Part shown: in pieces, positions 8,942 through 19,869 of the stretch
Layout of the letters: each line of letters opens with the position of its first letter
Position numbering within the stretch: position 1 is the stretch's first letter
Assembly: GCF_001761365.1 (NCBI RefSeq)
Contig: NZ_CP017477.1
Coordinates: 332,501-396,500 of the forward strand
Length of the DNA: 64,000 nt
Direction: 5' to 3'
Source of the DNA: Polaribacter vadi
GTDB taxonomy: Bacteria; Bacteroidota; Bacteroidia; Flavobacteriales; Flavobacteriaceae
Notes under the pieces: model-generated
Databases searched by the model: none
Seen by the model: only the letters and a program-made list of their open reading frames with translations
Told to the model about the DNA's origin: nothing
Position numbers and translations under genes: made by a program

Positions 8942-10306
8942 ATGAAGCCAAGCATCCCAAAAGGAACAAGAGATTTTTCGCCAACAGAAGTTGCCAATCG
9001 TACGTATATCATGAACGCGATTAAAACTGCTTTTGAAACCTATGGATTTCAACCTATTGAAACTCCAAGTTTTGAAAATTCTGATACGTTAATGGGGAAA
9101 TATGGAGAAGAAGGAGATCGTTTGATTTTTAAGATTTTGAATTCTGGGGATTATTTATCTAAGGCAGATGATACTTTAATTAAAGAAAAAGATAGTTTAA
9201 AACTTACCTCACAAATCTCAGAAAAAGCACTTCGTTACGATTTAACTGTACCTTTTGCAAGATATGTAGTGCAACATCAAAATGAAATAACTTTTCCTTT
9301 TAAAAGATATCAAATACAGCCAGTTTGGAGAGCAGATCGTCCTCAAAAAGGGCGTTTCAGAGAGTTTTTTCAATGTGATGCAGATGTAGTTGGTAGTAAA
9401 TCTTTATGGCAAGAAGTTGAATTTATTCAGTTATATGATACCGTTTTTAGTAAGTTAGGTTTACAACAAACGACTATTAAAATCAATAATAGAAAAATAC
9501 TTTCTGGAATTGCAGAAGTAATTGGCGCTCAAGATAAATTAATAGATTTTACTGTAGCTTTAGATAAGTTAGATAAAATTGGTCAAGAAAAAGTGGAAGC
9601 AGAAATGATTTCCAAAGGAATTACTGAAGAAGCAATTCAAAAAGTACAGCCATTATTTTCTTTTACAGGGTCTAATTTAGATAAATTGGAGTCTTTAAAA
9701 AACATGTTACAAACTTCGGAAGAAGGTTTGCAAGGTGTGCAGGAATTACGCTTTGTAATTTCATCAATAGCAGAGTTAGGTTTGCAATCTGCTAATTTAG
9801 AGATCGATGTAACTTTAGCAAGAGGTTTAAATTATTACACAGGCGCAATTTTTGAAGTCGCTGCTCCAAAAGGTGTAAAAATGGGTTCCATTGGTGGTGG
9901 AGGAAGATATGATGATTTAACTGGAATTTTCGGAATGAAAGATGTTTCTGGTGTTGGAATATCTTTTGGATTGGATAGAATTTATTTAGTTTTAGAAGAA
10001 TTAGGATTGTTTAAAACTGTGGCTTTGCCAAAACCAAAAGTATTATTCGTGAATTTTGGAGATGCAGAAGGTTTGTATTGTATGAAAGCAATTACACAAT
10101 TAAGAGCAAATAATATAAAATCTGAATTGTATCCTGATAACGCAAAAATGAAAAAGCAAATGACATATGCCAACAATCGAGAAATCGAATTTGTTGTTAT
10201 TGCTGGTTCTAATGAAATGAATAATGAGGAATTCACGTTAAAAAATATGATTTCTGGAGAGCAATCCAATTGTTCTTTACAAGAATTGATACAGAAATTG
10301 AAGTAA
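8942..10306 (+). CDS. hisS: Histidyl-tRNA synthetase
   Basis: A class II aminoacyl-tRNA synthetase of 454 residues that charges tRNA-His. Visible landmarks are the N-terminal PKGTRDFSP, motif 1 region, motif 2 ([23 protein letters not shown]), the histidine-specific [14 protein letters not shown] and GGGGRYDDL, and motif 3 ([17 protein letters not shown]). A C-terminal anticodon-binding domain follows (about residues 365-454). The insertion relative to the E. coli enzyme is typical for Bacteroidota. The 97-base upstream spacer contains three tandem AAACCT copies before the ATG. Confidence 0.97.
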   Translation: MKPSIPKGTRDFSPTEVANRTYIMNAIKTAFETYGFQPIETPSFENSDTLMGKYGEEGDRLIFKILNSGDYLSKADDTLIKEKDSLKLTSQISEKALRYDLTVPFARYVVQHQNEITFPFKRYQIQPVWRADRPQKGRFREFFQCDADVVGSKSLWQEVEFIQLYDTVFSKLGLQQTTIKINNRKILSGIAEVIGAQDKLIDFTVALDKLDKIGQEKVEAEMISKGITEEAIQKVQPLFSFTGSNLDKLESLKNMLQTSEEGLQGVQELRFVISSIAELGLQSANLEIDVTLARGLNYYTGAIFEVAAPKGVKMGSIGGGGRYDDLTGIFGMKDVSGVGISFGLDRIYLVLEELGLFKTVALPKPKVLFVNFGDAEGLYCMKAITQLRANNIKSELYPDNAKMKKQMTYANNREIEFVVIAGSNEMNNEEFTLKNMISGEQSNCSLQELIQKLK

Positions 10307-10371
10307 GTTTAAAAGGGTACGTTTTACTAATCAAGATTTATTCTATTATAACTTTAATTGATATAAAATTA

Positions 10372-10401
10372 TTTATAATACGTTGTAAAGACGTAAATTT
10401 G
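10372..10401 (+). promoter_or_regulatory. Predicted promoter of folE
   Basis: TTTA (10372-10375) and TAAATTTG (10394-10401) are separated by 18 bases, and the folE ATG follows 22 bases later. The -7 element is a full match to TAnnTTTG; the -33 element has one mismatch. Confidence 0.5.
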
Positions 10402-10423
10402 CATTTTAATAGAATAGTTTGAA

Positions 10424-11110
10424 ATGTTTGAATTAGACAGCAAAATGAATGACGAAAGAATAGAGGAATTAGGAGAAAATCACGTAGGAACTTCTGCGAA
10501 AACTCCATTAAGAGCTGATGCTTTTGATATTTCTGACGAAGAAAAAATAAGTAGAATCCAAGAAAGTGTTAAAGATATTTTGTTCACTTTAGGAATGGAT
10601 TTAGAGGATGATAGTATCCAAGGAACTCCAAAAAGAGTTGCAAAAGCGTTTGTAAATGAGTTGTTTATGGGGTTAAATCCTAAAAACAAACCAGTTCCAT
10701 CAACTTTTGATAATAATTATAGTTATGGTGAAATGTTGGTAGAAAAAAACATTGTGGTCTATTCTACTTGCGAGCATCATTTATTACCAATTATTGGTAG
10801 AGCACATGTGGCTTATATTTCTGATGGTAAAGTTATTGGTTTATCAAAAATGAACAGAATTGTAGAGTATTTTGCAAAAAGACCACAAGTCCAAGAGCGT
10901 TTAACGATGCAAGTTGTACAAGCAATGCAAGAAGCTTTAGGGACAAAAGATGTTGCTTGTGTTATCGATGCAAAACATTTATGCGTAAATTCTAGAGGAA
11001 TAAAAGATATAGAAAGCTCAACTGTAACTGCAGAGTTTGGAGGTAAATTTAAAGAAAAAGATACCAAAAATGAGTTTTTAAATTATATAAAAATGGATAC
11101 AAATTTTTAA
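10424..11110 (+). CDS. folE: GTP cyclohydrolase I
   Basis: FolE opens the GTP ring to give 7,8-dihydroneopterin triphosphate, the first step of folate and pterin synthesis. The 228-residue protein carries the zinc site: Cys116 and His119 in STCEHHLLP, and Cys187 in HLCVNSRG. It also has the substrate motifs GLSKMNRIVEYFAKRPQVQERL and VTAEFGGKF. It starts at ATG 10424; a second ATG seven codons later is also possible. It has its own promoter and a strong terminator. A pterin carbinolamine dehydratase gene at 31.3 kb indicates that pterin chemistry is used elsewhere in the cell. Confidence 0.97.
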   Translation: MFELDSKMNDERIEELGENHVGTSAKTPLRADAFDISDEEKISRIQESVKDILFTLGMDLEDDSIQGTPKRVAKAFVNELFMGLNPKNKPVPSTFDNNYSYGEMLVEKNIVVYSTCEHHLLPIIGRAHVAYISDGKVIGLSKMNRIVEYFAKRPQVQERLTMQVVQAMQEALGTKDVACVIDAKHLCVNSRGIKDIESSTVTAEFGGKFKEKDTKNEFLNYIKMDTNF

Positions 11111-11150
11111 ATCAACCTGAATTTATTTCAGATTCTTATAAAATATAAAA

Positions 11151-11184
11151 AACCGTTTAGATTTATTTCTAAACGGTTTTTTTT
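11151..11184 (+). terminator. Rho-independent terminator after folE
   Basis: An 11-bp perfect stem (AACCGTTTAGA with its complement) and six-base loop is followed by a run of eight T. The stem is almost identical to the terminator at 16196-16233 on the other side of the GH81 gene. Confidence 0.9.
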
Positions 11185-11264
11185 GGATTTAATATTCTTT
11201 TGTACGGTTCATGTATGGTTATATTTTTATCTCTTTTAATTTAATTTTTCGTTGAATATTCCAT

Positions 11265-11288
11265 AAACCCCTTAAAGTTAAGGAGTTT
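11265..11288. other. Short hairpin upstream of the GH81 gene
   Basis: AAACCCCTTA and TAAGGAGTTT pair with a single mismatch around a four-base loop. It lies in the 240-base leader region of the laminarinase gene, with no T-run. It may be a transcript leader structure or the remnant of a repeat. Confidence 0.35.
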
Positions 11289-11424
11289 TAATGTCAGTAT
11301 CTTTTTTAATTATAATTCAGGTAAATTTTTAATATTTCCATACTTGTTGTGTTTTTGTATTGTTGTGTTTTAGGTGTTATATGTTGAATAAGAATAGTTT
11401 TACAACAAACTAAAAACTACTCAT

Positions 11425-14400
11425 ATGAAATTAAGAATGCAATTGTTTAAAATCTTACTGCTTTTGTTTGCGGTAAATTTAAATGCTCAAATCACACAAG
11501 TTGGCAGTGGAAGTTACACCAACTCATTTCCAGGAACAGATATTGCTGGCAGAAATGGCTTTCCTTCTGGCTCTCCTCAATTATCTGGCAATGCTTTAGG
11601 CAAACCTGTACCTACAAACGATTGGTGGTCTAAGTTAGTCAAAGAAAATCATGCAGATAATTTGTTTAATTATCCAATGACAATGAAAACCATCAATACT
11701 GGTTTAATTGTTACCTATATTCCATCTGGAGTTATAGGAGATTCTGCTCCTATAGAAGTTGGTTTGCAAGGTTTATCAACAGATAGAGTTACTGTTTCTG
11801 ATTATTCTGATTGGACAGTAACCATGAATTGGAAAGATGCTGATAACGAACTAAGTGTTACATCTGGTATTGGAATGCCTTTTTTATATTATGAAAAAGA
11901 TGTAGATGATGTTGTTGAAATTAAAGTAAAATCTGGAACTTCTGTAATTAATAACGAACTTTTAATTGTTGAAAACGCAGCAAATGGGCAAGACTTTGTT
12001 TTTTATGCTCCAGCAGGTAGTACTTGGATTCAATCTGGAAATACTTTCACATCAACATTAAATGGTAAAACATATTGGTCAATGGCAATGTTACCACAAA
12101 ATACAAGTAATATTACAGCTGTTGCTCAAGATTTAAAAAAATACGCTTTTGTTTTTCCAACAAATACAATTACAGCTTGGACTTATAATGAAGGTAATTC
12201 AAAATTATCAACTACATTTTCTGTAACTACAGAGGTTAAAGAAGGTACAAATAGTAATATGCTTTTGGGTTTATTGCCTCATCAATGGTATAATACAAGT
12301 TCTAATTCTCCTGTTCCTAGTACCTATACTTACAGTTCAGTAAGAGGAGCGTTAAAGATGTTAGAAGGTAATAGTTTTACTGTAGAAAATACTTTTAAAG
12401 GTATTTTGCCAACCATACCTTATTTGGCAAATTATAGTACTGGCTTTAGTCCTTCAGAATTAGATTCCAAAATTTCTCAAATTGAGAATGATGGTCTATC
12501 AACTTGGACAGACTCTTACAATGAAGGGCAAGTAATGAATCGTTTAATACAAACTGCAAGAATTGCAGATCAAACAGGAAATCTTTCAGCAAGAAATAAA
12601 ATGATTGCTAAAGTTAAAGAACGTTTGGAAGATTGGCTTACCTACGAATCTGGAGAAAAAGCCTTTTTGTTTTATTATAATGATACATGGTCAGCAATGT
12701 TAGGATATCCTTCAGGTCATGGACAAGATACAAACATTAATGATCACCATTTTCACTGGGGTTATTTTATTCATGCTGCTGCATTTATGGAACAATTTGA
12801 ACCTGGATGGTCTGCAAAATGGGGAGCAATGATAAACACATTAATAAGTGATGCTGCTTCTTCTGATAGAACAGATACAAAATTTCCCTTTTTAAGAAAC
12901 TTAAGTCCTTATGCTGGTCATAGCTGGGCAAATGGATTTGCAACTTTTCCTCAAGGAAATGATCAAGAATCTACCTCAGAAAGTATGCAATTTGCGTCTT
13001 CTTTAATTCATTGGGGAACGATAACAGAAAATAAAGAAATTAGAGATTTAGGAATTTATATTTATACAACTGAGCAAACAGCAGTTGAAGAATATTGGTT
13101 TGATGTTTACGAAAGAAATTTTCCTAATAATCAGCAATTTAGTTTAGTATCTAGAGTTTGGGGTAATTCTTTTGATAATGGTACTTTTTGGACAGCAGAT
13201 ATTGCAGCTTCTTATGGTATAGAAATGTATCCAATTCATGGAGGTTCTTTTTATTTAGGACACAATCAAGAATATGCAAAAAAATTATGGACAGAGATTA
13301 CACAAAATACAGGAGTTTTAAGCAAAGAAGATAATGCTAATTTATGGCACGATACTTATTGGAAATATTTGTCTATGACCAATCCTCAAGAAGCTATAAA
13401 CCTTTATAATGCATATCCAGAAAGAAATTTAAAATTTGGTATTTCTGATGCTCAAACCTATCACTGGTTACATTCTGTAAATGCATTAGGGGTTATAGAT
13501 GCTTCTATTACTGCAAATTATCCGATTACTGGGGTTTTTAAACAAAATGGAGAAACTACTTATGTCGCCCATAATTATTCAGATTCAGAGATTGTTGTAA
13601 CTTTTTCTGATGGATATCAACTAACAGTTCCTGCAAATCAAATGAAAACAAGCAGAGACGCAAATGTTTCTGGCGTTTTGAGTTCAGATTTTACACAAGC
13701 TTTTCCAAATGGTAGTGTAAATTTATCTGCAGCAATTACAGGAGATAATGTTACTAAAGTTGAATTTTTTGATGGCACCACCTCTATTGGTGAAGATACA
13801 AGTACACCATACGAGTTTAAAGCACAAAATTTAACTTTAGGAGTCCATGGCTTTTATGCCAAAGTTTTTATTGGTAACGAATTTAATGTAACCAATAATG
13901 TAGAAGTACAAGTTGGTGAACAGGTTTCTTATTTAGGAAGCCCACATAATATTCCTGGTGAAATAGAGGCTGGTTTTTATGATAAATTTGAAGGTGGAAT
14001 AGGACAAAATATTGCTTATGTAGATACTTCTGTTGGTAATAATGGAGATTTTAGAATAAATGAAAATATTGATGCAACTATTGTAGATGGAGAAGGAGCA
14101 ACTGTAGGTTGGAATGGAGCAGGAGAGTGGATGGAGTATACAGTAAATGTGCAAACTTCTGGAGTTTATGATGTAAGTTTTAGATATGCTTCTGGTAATG
14201 AAAATGGTGGTGGCCCTTTTTATTTTGAAGTTGATGGAAGCAAAATAAGTCCAGATATTTCTGTTGATTATACTTCAGATTGGGATGTTTGGCAAACTAA
14301 AACTGTTTCAGATATTCAATTAACAAAAGGTGAAAAAGTTTTACGTTTATTTATAGAAAATGGAGAATTTAATATTGGAAAAATGGCATTTACCTATAAA

Positions 14401-16173
14401 GAAGCTTTATCATTCGTACCACCAATTGCAGATGCTGGTGCAAATGTTTCAGTAATTTTACCTAATTCAACTGCTAGTTTAGATGGCTCTGCAAGTAACG
14501 ATCCAGAAGGACAAACCATTACCTATAATTGGGAACAAATTTATGGGCCAACAAATATATCTTTTGAAGATAAAGCAATTGCATCTCCTAGTATTTCTAA
14601 TTTAGTTGAAGGTGTTTATAAATGTAAATTAACAGTAAATGATGGCACATATTCAGCTAATGATGAAGTGTTAATATTAGTTTCAAATGGGGGAAATATA
14701 AATCCTACTATATCAATTACATCACCAAGTAATAATACCTCTTTTAAAGAAGGAGAAGATATTACAATCTCTGCAACAGCAACTGATTTAGATGGTACAG
14801 TTACTTTAGTTGAATTTTTTAATGGAACTACAAAATTAGGTGAAGACTCTTCATCTTCTTTTAATTTTATTTGGATGGATGCAAGTATTGGGTCGCATAA
14901 AATTACAGCAATTGCAACCGATAATCTAGGAGCAAAAACTACATCAGCAGTAGTTACAATTTCAGTATCCGAAGAAAAAAAGTGTGTTGAAGTTTCTGCA
15001 GATGCACAACAAGGTAGTTTTTCACAGGGATATGAAGTTACTTTCGAAACTGTAGGAACAAGTGTAGATATTACGTTCAAATTATTAGATACAGATAAAG
15101 CTGGAGTAGTAGCTTACTTATGGCAAAAAACGCCTTTTTCAGAAACACAATTACAAGAAAGTTCAGGTTTAACTTTTTCTAAAACAATAAGTGGTTTTAC
15201 CCTTGGTGAAACAATAAGTTTTGCAACTAAATTTGCTTTTTCAGGTGGTTTATCTGTTACAAAATATTTCGATTATGTTGTTGGAAGTAGTTGTACAGGA
15301 AGTAGTTCAGATACAATTGCTCCAGAAAACTTTACGGCTACAATTGGTAATATAACTGTTTCTACTGTAGAGATTTTATTAAATGCAACAGATGATTCAG
15401 GAAAAGTAGTTTATGAGGTTACTGATGGTACGAATACTGAATCTGTAAATGGAGATTCTGGAGTTCAAAAATCATTTATTATAAATGCTTTACAACCAGA
15501 AACTTCGTATTCTTTTAGTGTTTCTGCAAAAGACCTTTCTGGAAATGAGGCCTCAAATAATGCTATTGATTTACAAGCTACAACATTAGCAAATACAAAT
15601 TCTGAGTGTTCAGGAACTAACAGTGAAGCATCTGATGGTTCTTTTTCACTAGGCTATACCTACGAATTTATTACAAATGGAACAGATGTTACCATTTCTT
15701 TTGAGTTGCTAGACACAGATAAAACTGGTGTAGTTGCTTATTTGTGGAAACAATCCCCATTTTCGGAAGTTCAAATGAATAATTCTGAAGGCAAAAAATT
15801 CACTAAAACTGTTAGTGGATTAACTGCAGGACAAACTATTAATTATGCTTGTAAATTTGCTTTTTCAGGTGGTTTAGCAGTAACTAAATACTTATCTTAT
15901 AAAGTAGGCAATAATTGTGTTTTGGGTATTGATGATCATCTTTTATCACAGTCTTTGAACTTATATCCAAATCCAGTTAAAAATATATTGAATATTGATT
16001 CTAAAGAATTCAAGTTAACTAAAATAGAAATTTATTCAGTAATTGGTAAAAAAATGAAACAGTTTACATCAAACTTACATAAAGTTAATGTTGATGATTT
16101 ATCTAGTGGTTTGTATTTGATAAAGGTAATTTCTGATAAAGGAAGTTATACTACTAAATTTATAAAAGAATAA
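11425..16173 (+). CDS. Secreted multidomain GH81 endo-beta-1,3-glucanase with T9SS sorting domain
   Basis: A 1582-residue laminarinase. A Sec signal peptide ends near NLNAQ (about residue 22). The GH81 catalytic domain (about 30-740) contains NDHHFHWGYF (Asp440) and NDQESTSES (Glu515, Glu519); Glu residues four apart are the family's catalytic pair. Then come a bacterial Ig-like domain (746-831), a CBM6-type carbohydrate-binding module (838-993, EIEAG... and GAGEWMEYTV), a PKD/REJ-like domain (998-1088) and a second Ig-like domain (1092-1185). Two copies of an unassigned ~95-residue module (1187-1291 and 1394-1498) flank an FN3 domain (1296-1389). A T9SS type A sorting domain (1506-1582, LYPNPVKN) ends it. 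It is flanked by matching terminators and not linked to SusCD genes here. Confidence 0.93.
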   Translation: MKLRMQLFKILLLLFAVNLNAQITQVGSGSYTNSFPGTDIAGRNGFPSGSPQLSGNALGKPVPTNDWWSKLVKENHADNLFNYPMTMKTINTGLIVTYIPSGVIGDSAPIEVGLQGLSTDRVTVSDYSDWTVTMNWKDADNELSVTSGIGMPFLYYEKDVDDVVEIKVKSGTSVINNELLIVENAANGQDFVFYAPAGSTWIQSGNTFTSTLNGKTYWSMAMLPQNTSNITAVAQDLKKYAFVFPTNTITAWTYNEGNSKLSTTFSVTTEVKEGTNSNMLLGLLPHQWYNTSSNSPVPSTYTYSSVRGALKMLEGNSFTVENTFKGILPTIPYLANYSTGFSPSELDSKISQIENDGLSTWTDSYNEGQVMNRLIQTARIADQTGNLSARNKMIAKVKERLEDWLTYESGEKAFLFYYNDTWSAMLGYPSGHGQDTNINDHHFHWGYFIHAAAFMEQFEPGWSAKWGAMINTLISDAASSDRTDTKFPFLRNLSPYAGHSWANGFATFPQGNDQESTSESMQFASSLIHWGTITENKEIRDLGIYIYTTEQTAVEEYWFDVYERNFPNNQQFSLVSRVWGNSFDNGTFWTADIAASYGIEMYPIHGGSFYLGHNQEYAKKLWTEITQNTGVLSKEDNANLWHDTYWKYLSMTNPQEAINLYNAYPERNLKFGISDAQTYHWLHSVNALGVIDASITANYPITGVFKQNGETTYVAHNYSDSEIVVTFSDGYQLTVPANQMKTSRDANVSGVLSSDFTQAFPNGSVNLSAAITGDNVTKVEFFDGTTSIGEDTSTPYEFKAQNLTLGVHGFYAKVFIGNEFNVTNNVEVQVGEQVSYLGSPHNIPGEIEAGFYDKFEGGIGQNIAYVDTSVGNNGDFRINENIDATIVDGEGATVGWNGAGEWMEYTVNVQTSGVYDVSFRYASGNENGGGPFYFEVDGSKISPDISVDYTSDWDVWQTKTVSDIQLTKGEKVLRLFIENGEFNIGKMAFTYKEALSFVPPIADAGANVSVILPNSTASLDGSASNDPEGQTITYNWEQIYGPTNISFEDKAIASPSISNLVEGVYKCKLTVNDGTYSANDEVLILVSNGGNINPTISITSPSNNTSFKEGEDITISATATDLDGTVTLVEFFNGTTKLGEDSSSSFNFIWMDASIGSHKITAIATDNLGAKTTSAVVTISVSEEKKCVEVSADAQQGSFSQGYEVTFETVGTSVDITFKLLDTDKAGVVAYLWQKTPFSETQLQESSGLTFSKTISGFTLGETISFATKFAFSGGLSVTKYFDYVVGSSCTGSSSDTIAPENFTATIGNITVSTVEILLNATDDSGKVVYEVTDGTNTESVNGDSGVQKSFIINALQPETSYSFSVSAKDLSGNEASNNAIDLQATTLANTNSECSGTNSEASDGSFSLGYTYEFITNGTDVTISFELLDTDKTGVVAYLWKQSPFSEVQMNNSEGKKFTKTVSGLTAGQTINYACKFAFSGGLAVTKYLSYKVGNNCVLGIDDHLLSQSLNLYPNPVKNILNIDSKEFKLTKIEIYSVIGKKMKQFTSNLHKVNVDDLSSGLYLIKVISDKGSYTTKFIKE

Positions 16174-16195
16174 AATTAGCATAAGTTTTAAATTG

Positions 16196-16233
16196 AAAAA
16201 TCCGTTTAGATATATTTCTAAACGGATTTTTTT
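16196..16233 (+). terminator. Rho-independent terminator after the GH81 gene
   Basis: A perfect 10-bp stem (TCCGTTTAGA with its complement), six-base loop and seven T. Apart from the outermost pair and two loop positions it repeats the folE terminator. Confidence 0.9.
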
Positions 16234-16257
16234 ATATTAAAAGAATTAAAAGATGTC

Positions 16258-16301
16258 TGTTCGAGTAATTTTTCTTTTTTAGAAAAATTGCATCGAGAAC
16301 A
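16258..16301. repeat. Imperfect inverted repeat downstream of secA
   Basis: TGTTC pairs with GAACA outside and AATTTTTCT with AGAAAAATT inside, separated by TCGAG-like segments. It may be a decayed member of the tcgag repeat family seen at 5681-5754, or a weak terminator for secA. Confidence 0.4.
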
Positions 16302-16312
16302 TTTTTAATAAC

Positions 16313-19300
16313 TTATTTATTCACCAAAACATACTCACCTTTTTCAATTAAAGGAATAGCTTGTTTGTATTTTACCTCTTTTTCTGCTCCACTCATTACA
16401 TTTTTAATAGTAACTCGTTCGTTTCTTCCAATTTTTGGTTGCTCTCTAACCATGGTTTCAACAGGTTCAGATTGTTGTGATCTAGAATTCTGAATAGCTT
16501 GTTCTGTAGAATTCTGAACATCTGCTTTACTCGTATTTAAACGCTCTCTTTTTTGACTCCTAGCTTCAGAAATTTGAGAACGGTCTTGTACAGGTAATTC
16601 TCCTTTAAATAAGAATGATAACACTTCTTTATTAATTTCATCTACAGTTTTCTTAAACAACTCAAAGGCTTCAAACTTATAGACTAATAAAGGATCTTTT
16701 TGCTCATAAGATGCATTTTGCACAGACTGTTTTAACTCGTCCATTTTACGTAAATGCTCTTTCCAGTTTTCATCGATAATTGCTAACGTAATGTTTTTTT
16801 CAAAATCTGTAACCAAACTTTTACCTTCACTTTCATACGCTTCTTTTAAGTTGGTAACAACTTGTAAAGATTTACTTCCGTCTGTAAAAGGAACTACAAT
16901 TCGCTCATATCTATCACCTTCATTTTCAAAAACATCTTTGATAACAGGGAATGCTAAAACTGCATTTCTCTCAATTTTATTTTTGTAATGTTCAGTAACA
17001 ATATCATATAATTTGTCTGTCATTTCCTTTTCAGACATTTTATTGAATTCATCCTCAGAAAAAGGAGAGGTCATTGAAGAGAATTTTATCAATTCAAATT
17101 CAAAATTCTGGAAATCTTTAACAGCTTTATTTGAGTTGATAATCGATTCACATGTATCGTAAATCATATTGGCAATATCAACTTGCAAACGTTTTCCATC
17201 TAAAGCATTACGTCTTCTTTTATAAACAAACTCACGTTGAGCGTTCATAATATCATCATACTCTAACAAACGTTTACGAATACCGAAGTTATTTTCTTCA
17301 ACTTTCTTTTGTGCTCTTTCAATAGATTTTGAGATCATAGAATGCTGAATAACTTCGCCTTCTTTTAAGCCCATTCTATCCATCATTTTGGCTATTCTAT
17401 CAGAACCAAACAAACGCATTAAATTATCATCTAAAGCTACGTAAAATTGAGTAGAACCAACATCACCTTGTCTTCCTGCACGTCCTCTTAACTGTCTATC
17501 AACTCTTCGTGAATCGTGTCTTTCTGTACCAATAATTGCCAAACCACCAGCATTTTTTACATCATTAGAAAGTTTAATATCCGTTCCACGACCAGCCATG
17601 TTTGTTGCAATAGTTACAACTCCAGATTTACCAGCTTCTGCAACAACATCAGCTTCACGTTTGTGTAATTTTGCATTCAAAATATTATGAGGAATTTTAC
17701 GCATTTGTAACATTCTACCCAATAATTCTGATATTTCTACAGAAGTTGTTCCCACTAAAACAGGACGATTTTCTGCAACTAATTTTACGATATCTTCTAT
17801 AACTGCGTTGTATTTTTCACGTGCAGTTTTGTATACTAAATCTTCTTTATCATCTCTTTGAATTGGTTTATTCGTAGGTATTTCTACAACATCTAATTTG
17901 TAGATTTCCCATAATTCCCCAGCTTCTGTAATAGCAGTTCCTGTCATACCAGACAGTTTTCTGTACATTCTAAAGTAATTTTGTAAAGTTACTGTTGCAA
18001 AAGTTTGTGTAGCGTCTTCAATTTTTACATTTTCTTTTGCTTCAATTGCTTGGTGTAAACCATCAGAATAACGACGACCATCCATAATACGTCCAGTCTG
18101 TTCATCAACAATCATTACTTTATTTTCCATCACAACATATTCCACATCTTTTTCAAAAACAGTATATGCTTTTAAAAGTTGATTCATGGTATGAATACGC
18201 TCACTTTTGATGCTAAAATCTTTATATAATTCGTCTTTTTGAGCTGCTTTTTCTTCTTTAGAAATTTCAGCAGTATCAATTTCACCAATTTTTACACCAA
18301 TATCTGGTAACACAAAGAAGTTATCGTTTTGAGTTTTTTCTGATAGATGTGCAATTCCTTTATCAGTTAAATCAATTTGATTATTTTTTTCCTCAACAAC
18401 AAACCATAAATCTTCATCTACTTCTGGCATCAACTTATTGTTGTCTGCCATATATGTGTTTTCAGTTTTCTGTAAAATCTGCTTAATACCTTCTTGCGAT
18501 AAAAATTTAATTAAGGCTTTATTTTTAGGCAAACCTCTATAGACTCTTAATAATAAGAACCCACCATCTTTATCATTACCTTCTGCTAATAATTTTTTTG
18601 CTTCTGCTAAAACTTTTACCAAATGTTGTTTTTGTAAAGCAACAATATCAGCAACTAAAGGTTTTAATTCTGTAAATTCATGTCTGTCTCCTTGAGGAAC
18701 TGGTCCAGAAATAATTAACGGCGTTCTTGCATCATCAATTAAAACAGAATCTACTTCATCAATAATGGCATAATTTGGAGGTCTTTGCACTAAATCGTCT
18801 TTAGAGCTAGCCATATTATCACGCAAATAATCAAAACCAAATTCGTTATTGGTTCCATAGGTGATGTCTGCATTATAGGCTTTTCTTCTAGCATCTGAGT
18901 TTGGTTGATGATAATCGATACAATCTGTAGAAAGTCCATGAAACTCAAAAATTGGTCCCATCCAAGCTTTATCACGTTTTGCCAAATAATCATTTACTGT
19001 AACTAAATGCACACCATTTCCAGTTAATGCATTTAAGTATACTGGTAAAGTAGAAACTAATGTTTTTCCTTCTCCAGTCATCATTTCTGCAATTTTACCT
19101 TGGTGTAAAACAGAACCACCAATTAATTGAACATCATAATGAATCATGTCCCAAGTAACAGGTTTTCCTGCAGCATCCCAAGAATTTGCCCAATATGCTT
19201 TATCGCCTTCTAAAGTAACATTGTCTCTTTCTGCAGACAATTCTCTATCAAAAGCTGAAGCAGTTACTTCAATTTCTTCATTTTCTACAAAACGTTTTGC

Positions 19301-19654
19301 AGTTTCTTTTACAACAGCAAAAGCTTCTGGCATAATTTTTAATAACGTTTCTTCAGAAACCTTGTAAGATTCGTCTTTTAAAGCGTCAATTTCAGTATAA
19401 ATATCTTCTTGTCTGTCAATATCTGCACCTTTTGCTTCTGCTTCTAAGGTTTCAATTTTATCATTAAATTCTTTTAAAGCTTCTTTAATAATGTTTTTGA
19501 ATTCTTGCGTTTTGGCTCTTAATTCATTATGAGAAAGTTTAGCAATTTCCGCTTCAAACTTTCTAACATTATCTACAATTGGTTGCAAATTTTTTAAATC
19601 TTTTTGCTGTTTATCACCTACAAAAAGTTTAATAACTGAATTTAAAATACTCAT
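16313..19654 (-). CDS. secA: Preprotein translocase ATPase SecA
   Basis: SecA drives protein export through SecYEG. The 1113-residue protein is long, as is usual in Bacteroidota. Walker A is [11 protein letters not shown] (194-198 GEGKT), the DEAD-box region reads [21 protein letters not shown], and motor domain 2 has GTDIKLS and the [12 protein letters not shown] motif. An expanded variable region sits between about 310 and 450. The C-terminal zinc-binding SEC-C tail (CxCx8CH) is absent; in its place is [24 protein letters not shown] and a short tail. Both secreted T9SS substrates in this window would pass through this pathway first. Confidence 0.97.
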   Translation of the reverse strand: MSILNSVIKLFVGDKQQKDLKNLQPIVDNVRKFEAEIAKLSHNELRAKTQEFKNIIKEALKEFNDKIETLEAEAKGADIDRQEDIYTEIDALKDESYKVSEETLLKIMPEAFAVVKETAKRFVENEEIEVTASAFDRELSAERDNVTLEGDKAYWANSWDAAGKPVTWDMIHYDVQLIGGSVLHQGKIAEMMTGEGKTLVSTLPVYLNALTGNGVHLVTVNDYLAKRDKAWMGPIFEFHGLSTDCIDYHQPNSDARRKAYNADITYGTNNEFGFDYLRDNMASSKDDLVQRPPNYAIIDEVDSVLIDDARTPLIISGPVPQGDRHEFTELKPLVADIVALQKQHLVKVLAEAKKLLAEGNDKDGGFLLLRVYRGLPKNKALIKFLSQEGIKQILQKTENTYMADNNKLMPEVDEDLWFVVEEKNNQIDLTDKGIAHLSEKTQNDNFFVLPDIGVKIGEIDTAEISKEEKAAQKDELYKDFSIKSERIHTMNQLLKAYTVFEKDVEYVVMENKVMIVDEQTGRIMDGRRYSDGLHQAIEAKENVKIEDATQTFATVTLQNYFRMYRKLSGMTGTAITEAGELWEIYKLDVVEIPTNKPIQRDDKEDLVYKTAREKYNAVIEDIVKLVAENRPVLVGTTSVEISELLGRMLQMRKIPHNILNAKLHKREADVVAEAGKSGVVTIATNMAGRGTDIKLSNDVKNAGGLAIIGTERHDSRRVDRQLRGRAGRQGDVGSTQFYVALDDNLMRLFGSDRIAKMMDRMGLKEGEVIQHSMISKSIERAQKKVEENNFGIRKRLLEYDDIMNAQREFVYKRRRNALDGKRLQVDIANMIYDTCESIINSNKAVKDFQNFEFELIKFSSMTSPFSEDEFNKMSEKEMTDKLYDIVTEHYKNKIERNAVLAFPVIKDVFENEGDRYERIVVPFTDGSKSLQVVTNLKEAYESEGKSLVTDFEKNITLAIIDENWKEHLRKMDELKQSVQNASYEQKDPLLVYKFEAFELFKKTVDEINKEVLSFLFKGELPVQDRSQISEARSQKRERLNTSKADVQNSTEQAIQNSRSQQSEPVETMVREQPKIGRNERVTIKNVMSGAEKEVKYKQAIPLIEKGEYVLVNK

Positions 19655-19824
19655 TCTCTATATGTTTTTGTCAGCTTTAAAGAAAGCTGTATTATTTAAT
19701 TGTATGTTCGGTTTTTATCAAAAATTAATAAAGAATTATTTTCTGGATTCCTGTTTTTACAGAAATAACAGTTGTAATAGTAATTTGAGGTAAAAACCTC
19801 AAAAGCTCTTTTTTAATTAAAAAC

Positions 19825-19852
19825 AAAAAAAAAGCCTCTTTAGAGACTTTTT
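19825..19852 (-). terminator. Terminator of the DUF2795 gene
   Basis: Read on the minus strand, AAAGTCTC and GAGGCTTT form a short hairpin followed by nine T. It lies 18 bases after the stop codon. Confidence 0.7.
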
Positions 19853-19869
19853 ATATTTTATTATGATGT

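Noticed and set aside
14616..15080. 154-codon open frame on the minus strand inside the GH81 gene
   Set aside because: It is a shadow of the GH81 frame: no signal, no domain, and composition mirrors the sense codons.
11151..16233. Polysaccharide utilisation locus around the GH81 gene
   Set aside because: No SusC/SusD pair, sugar transporter or second glycoside hydrolase lies next to it; flanking genes are folE and secA.
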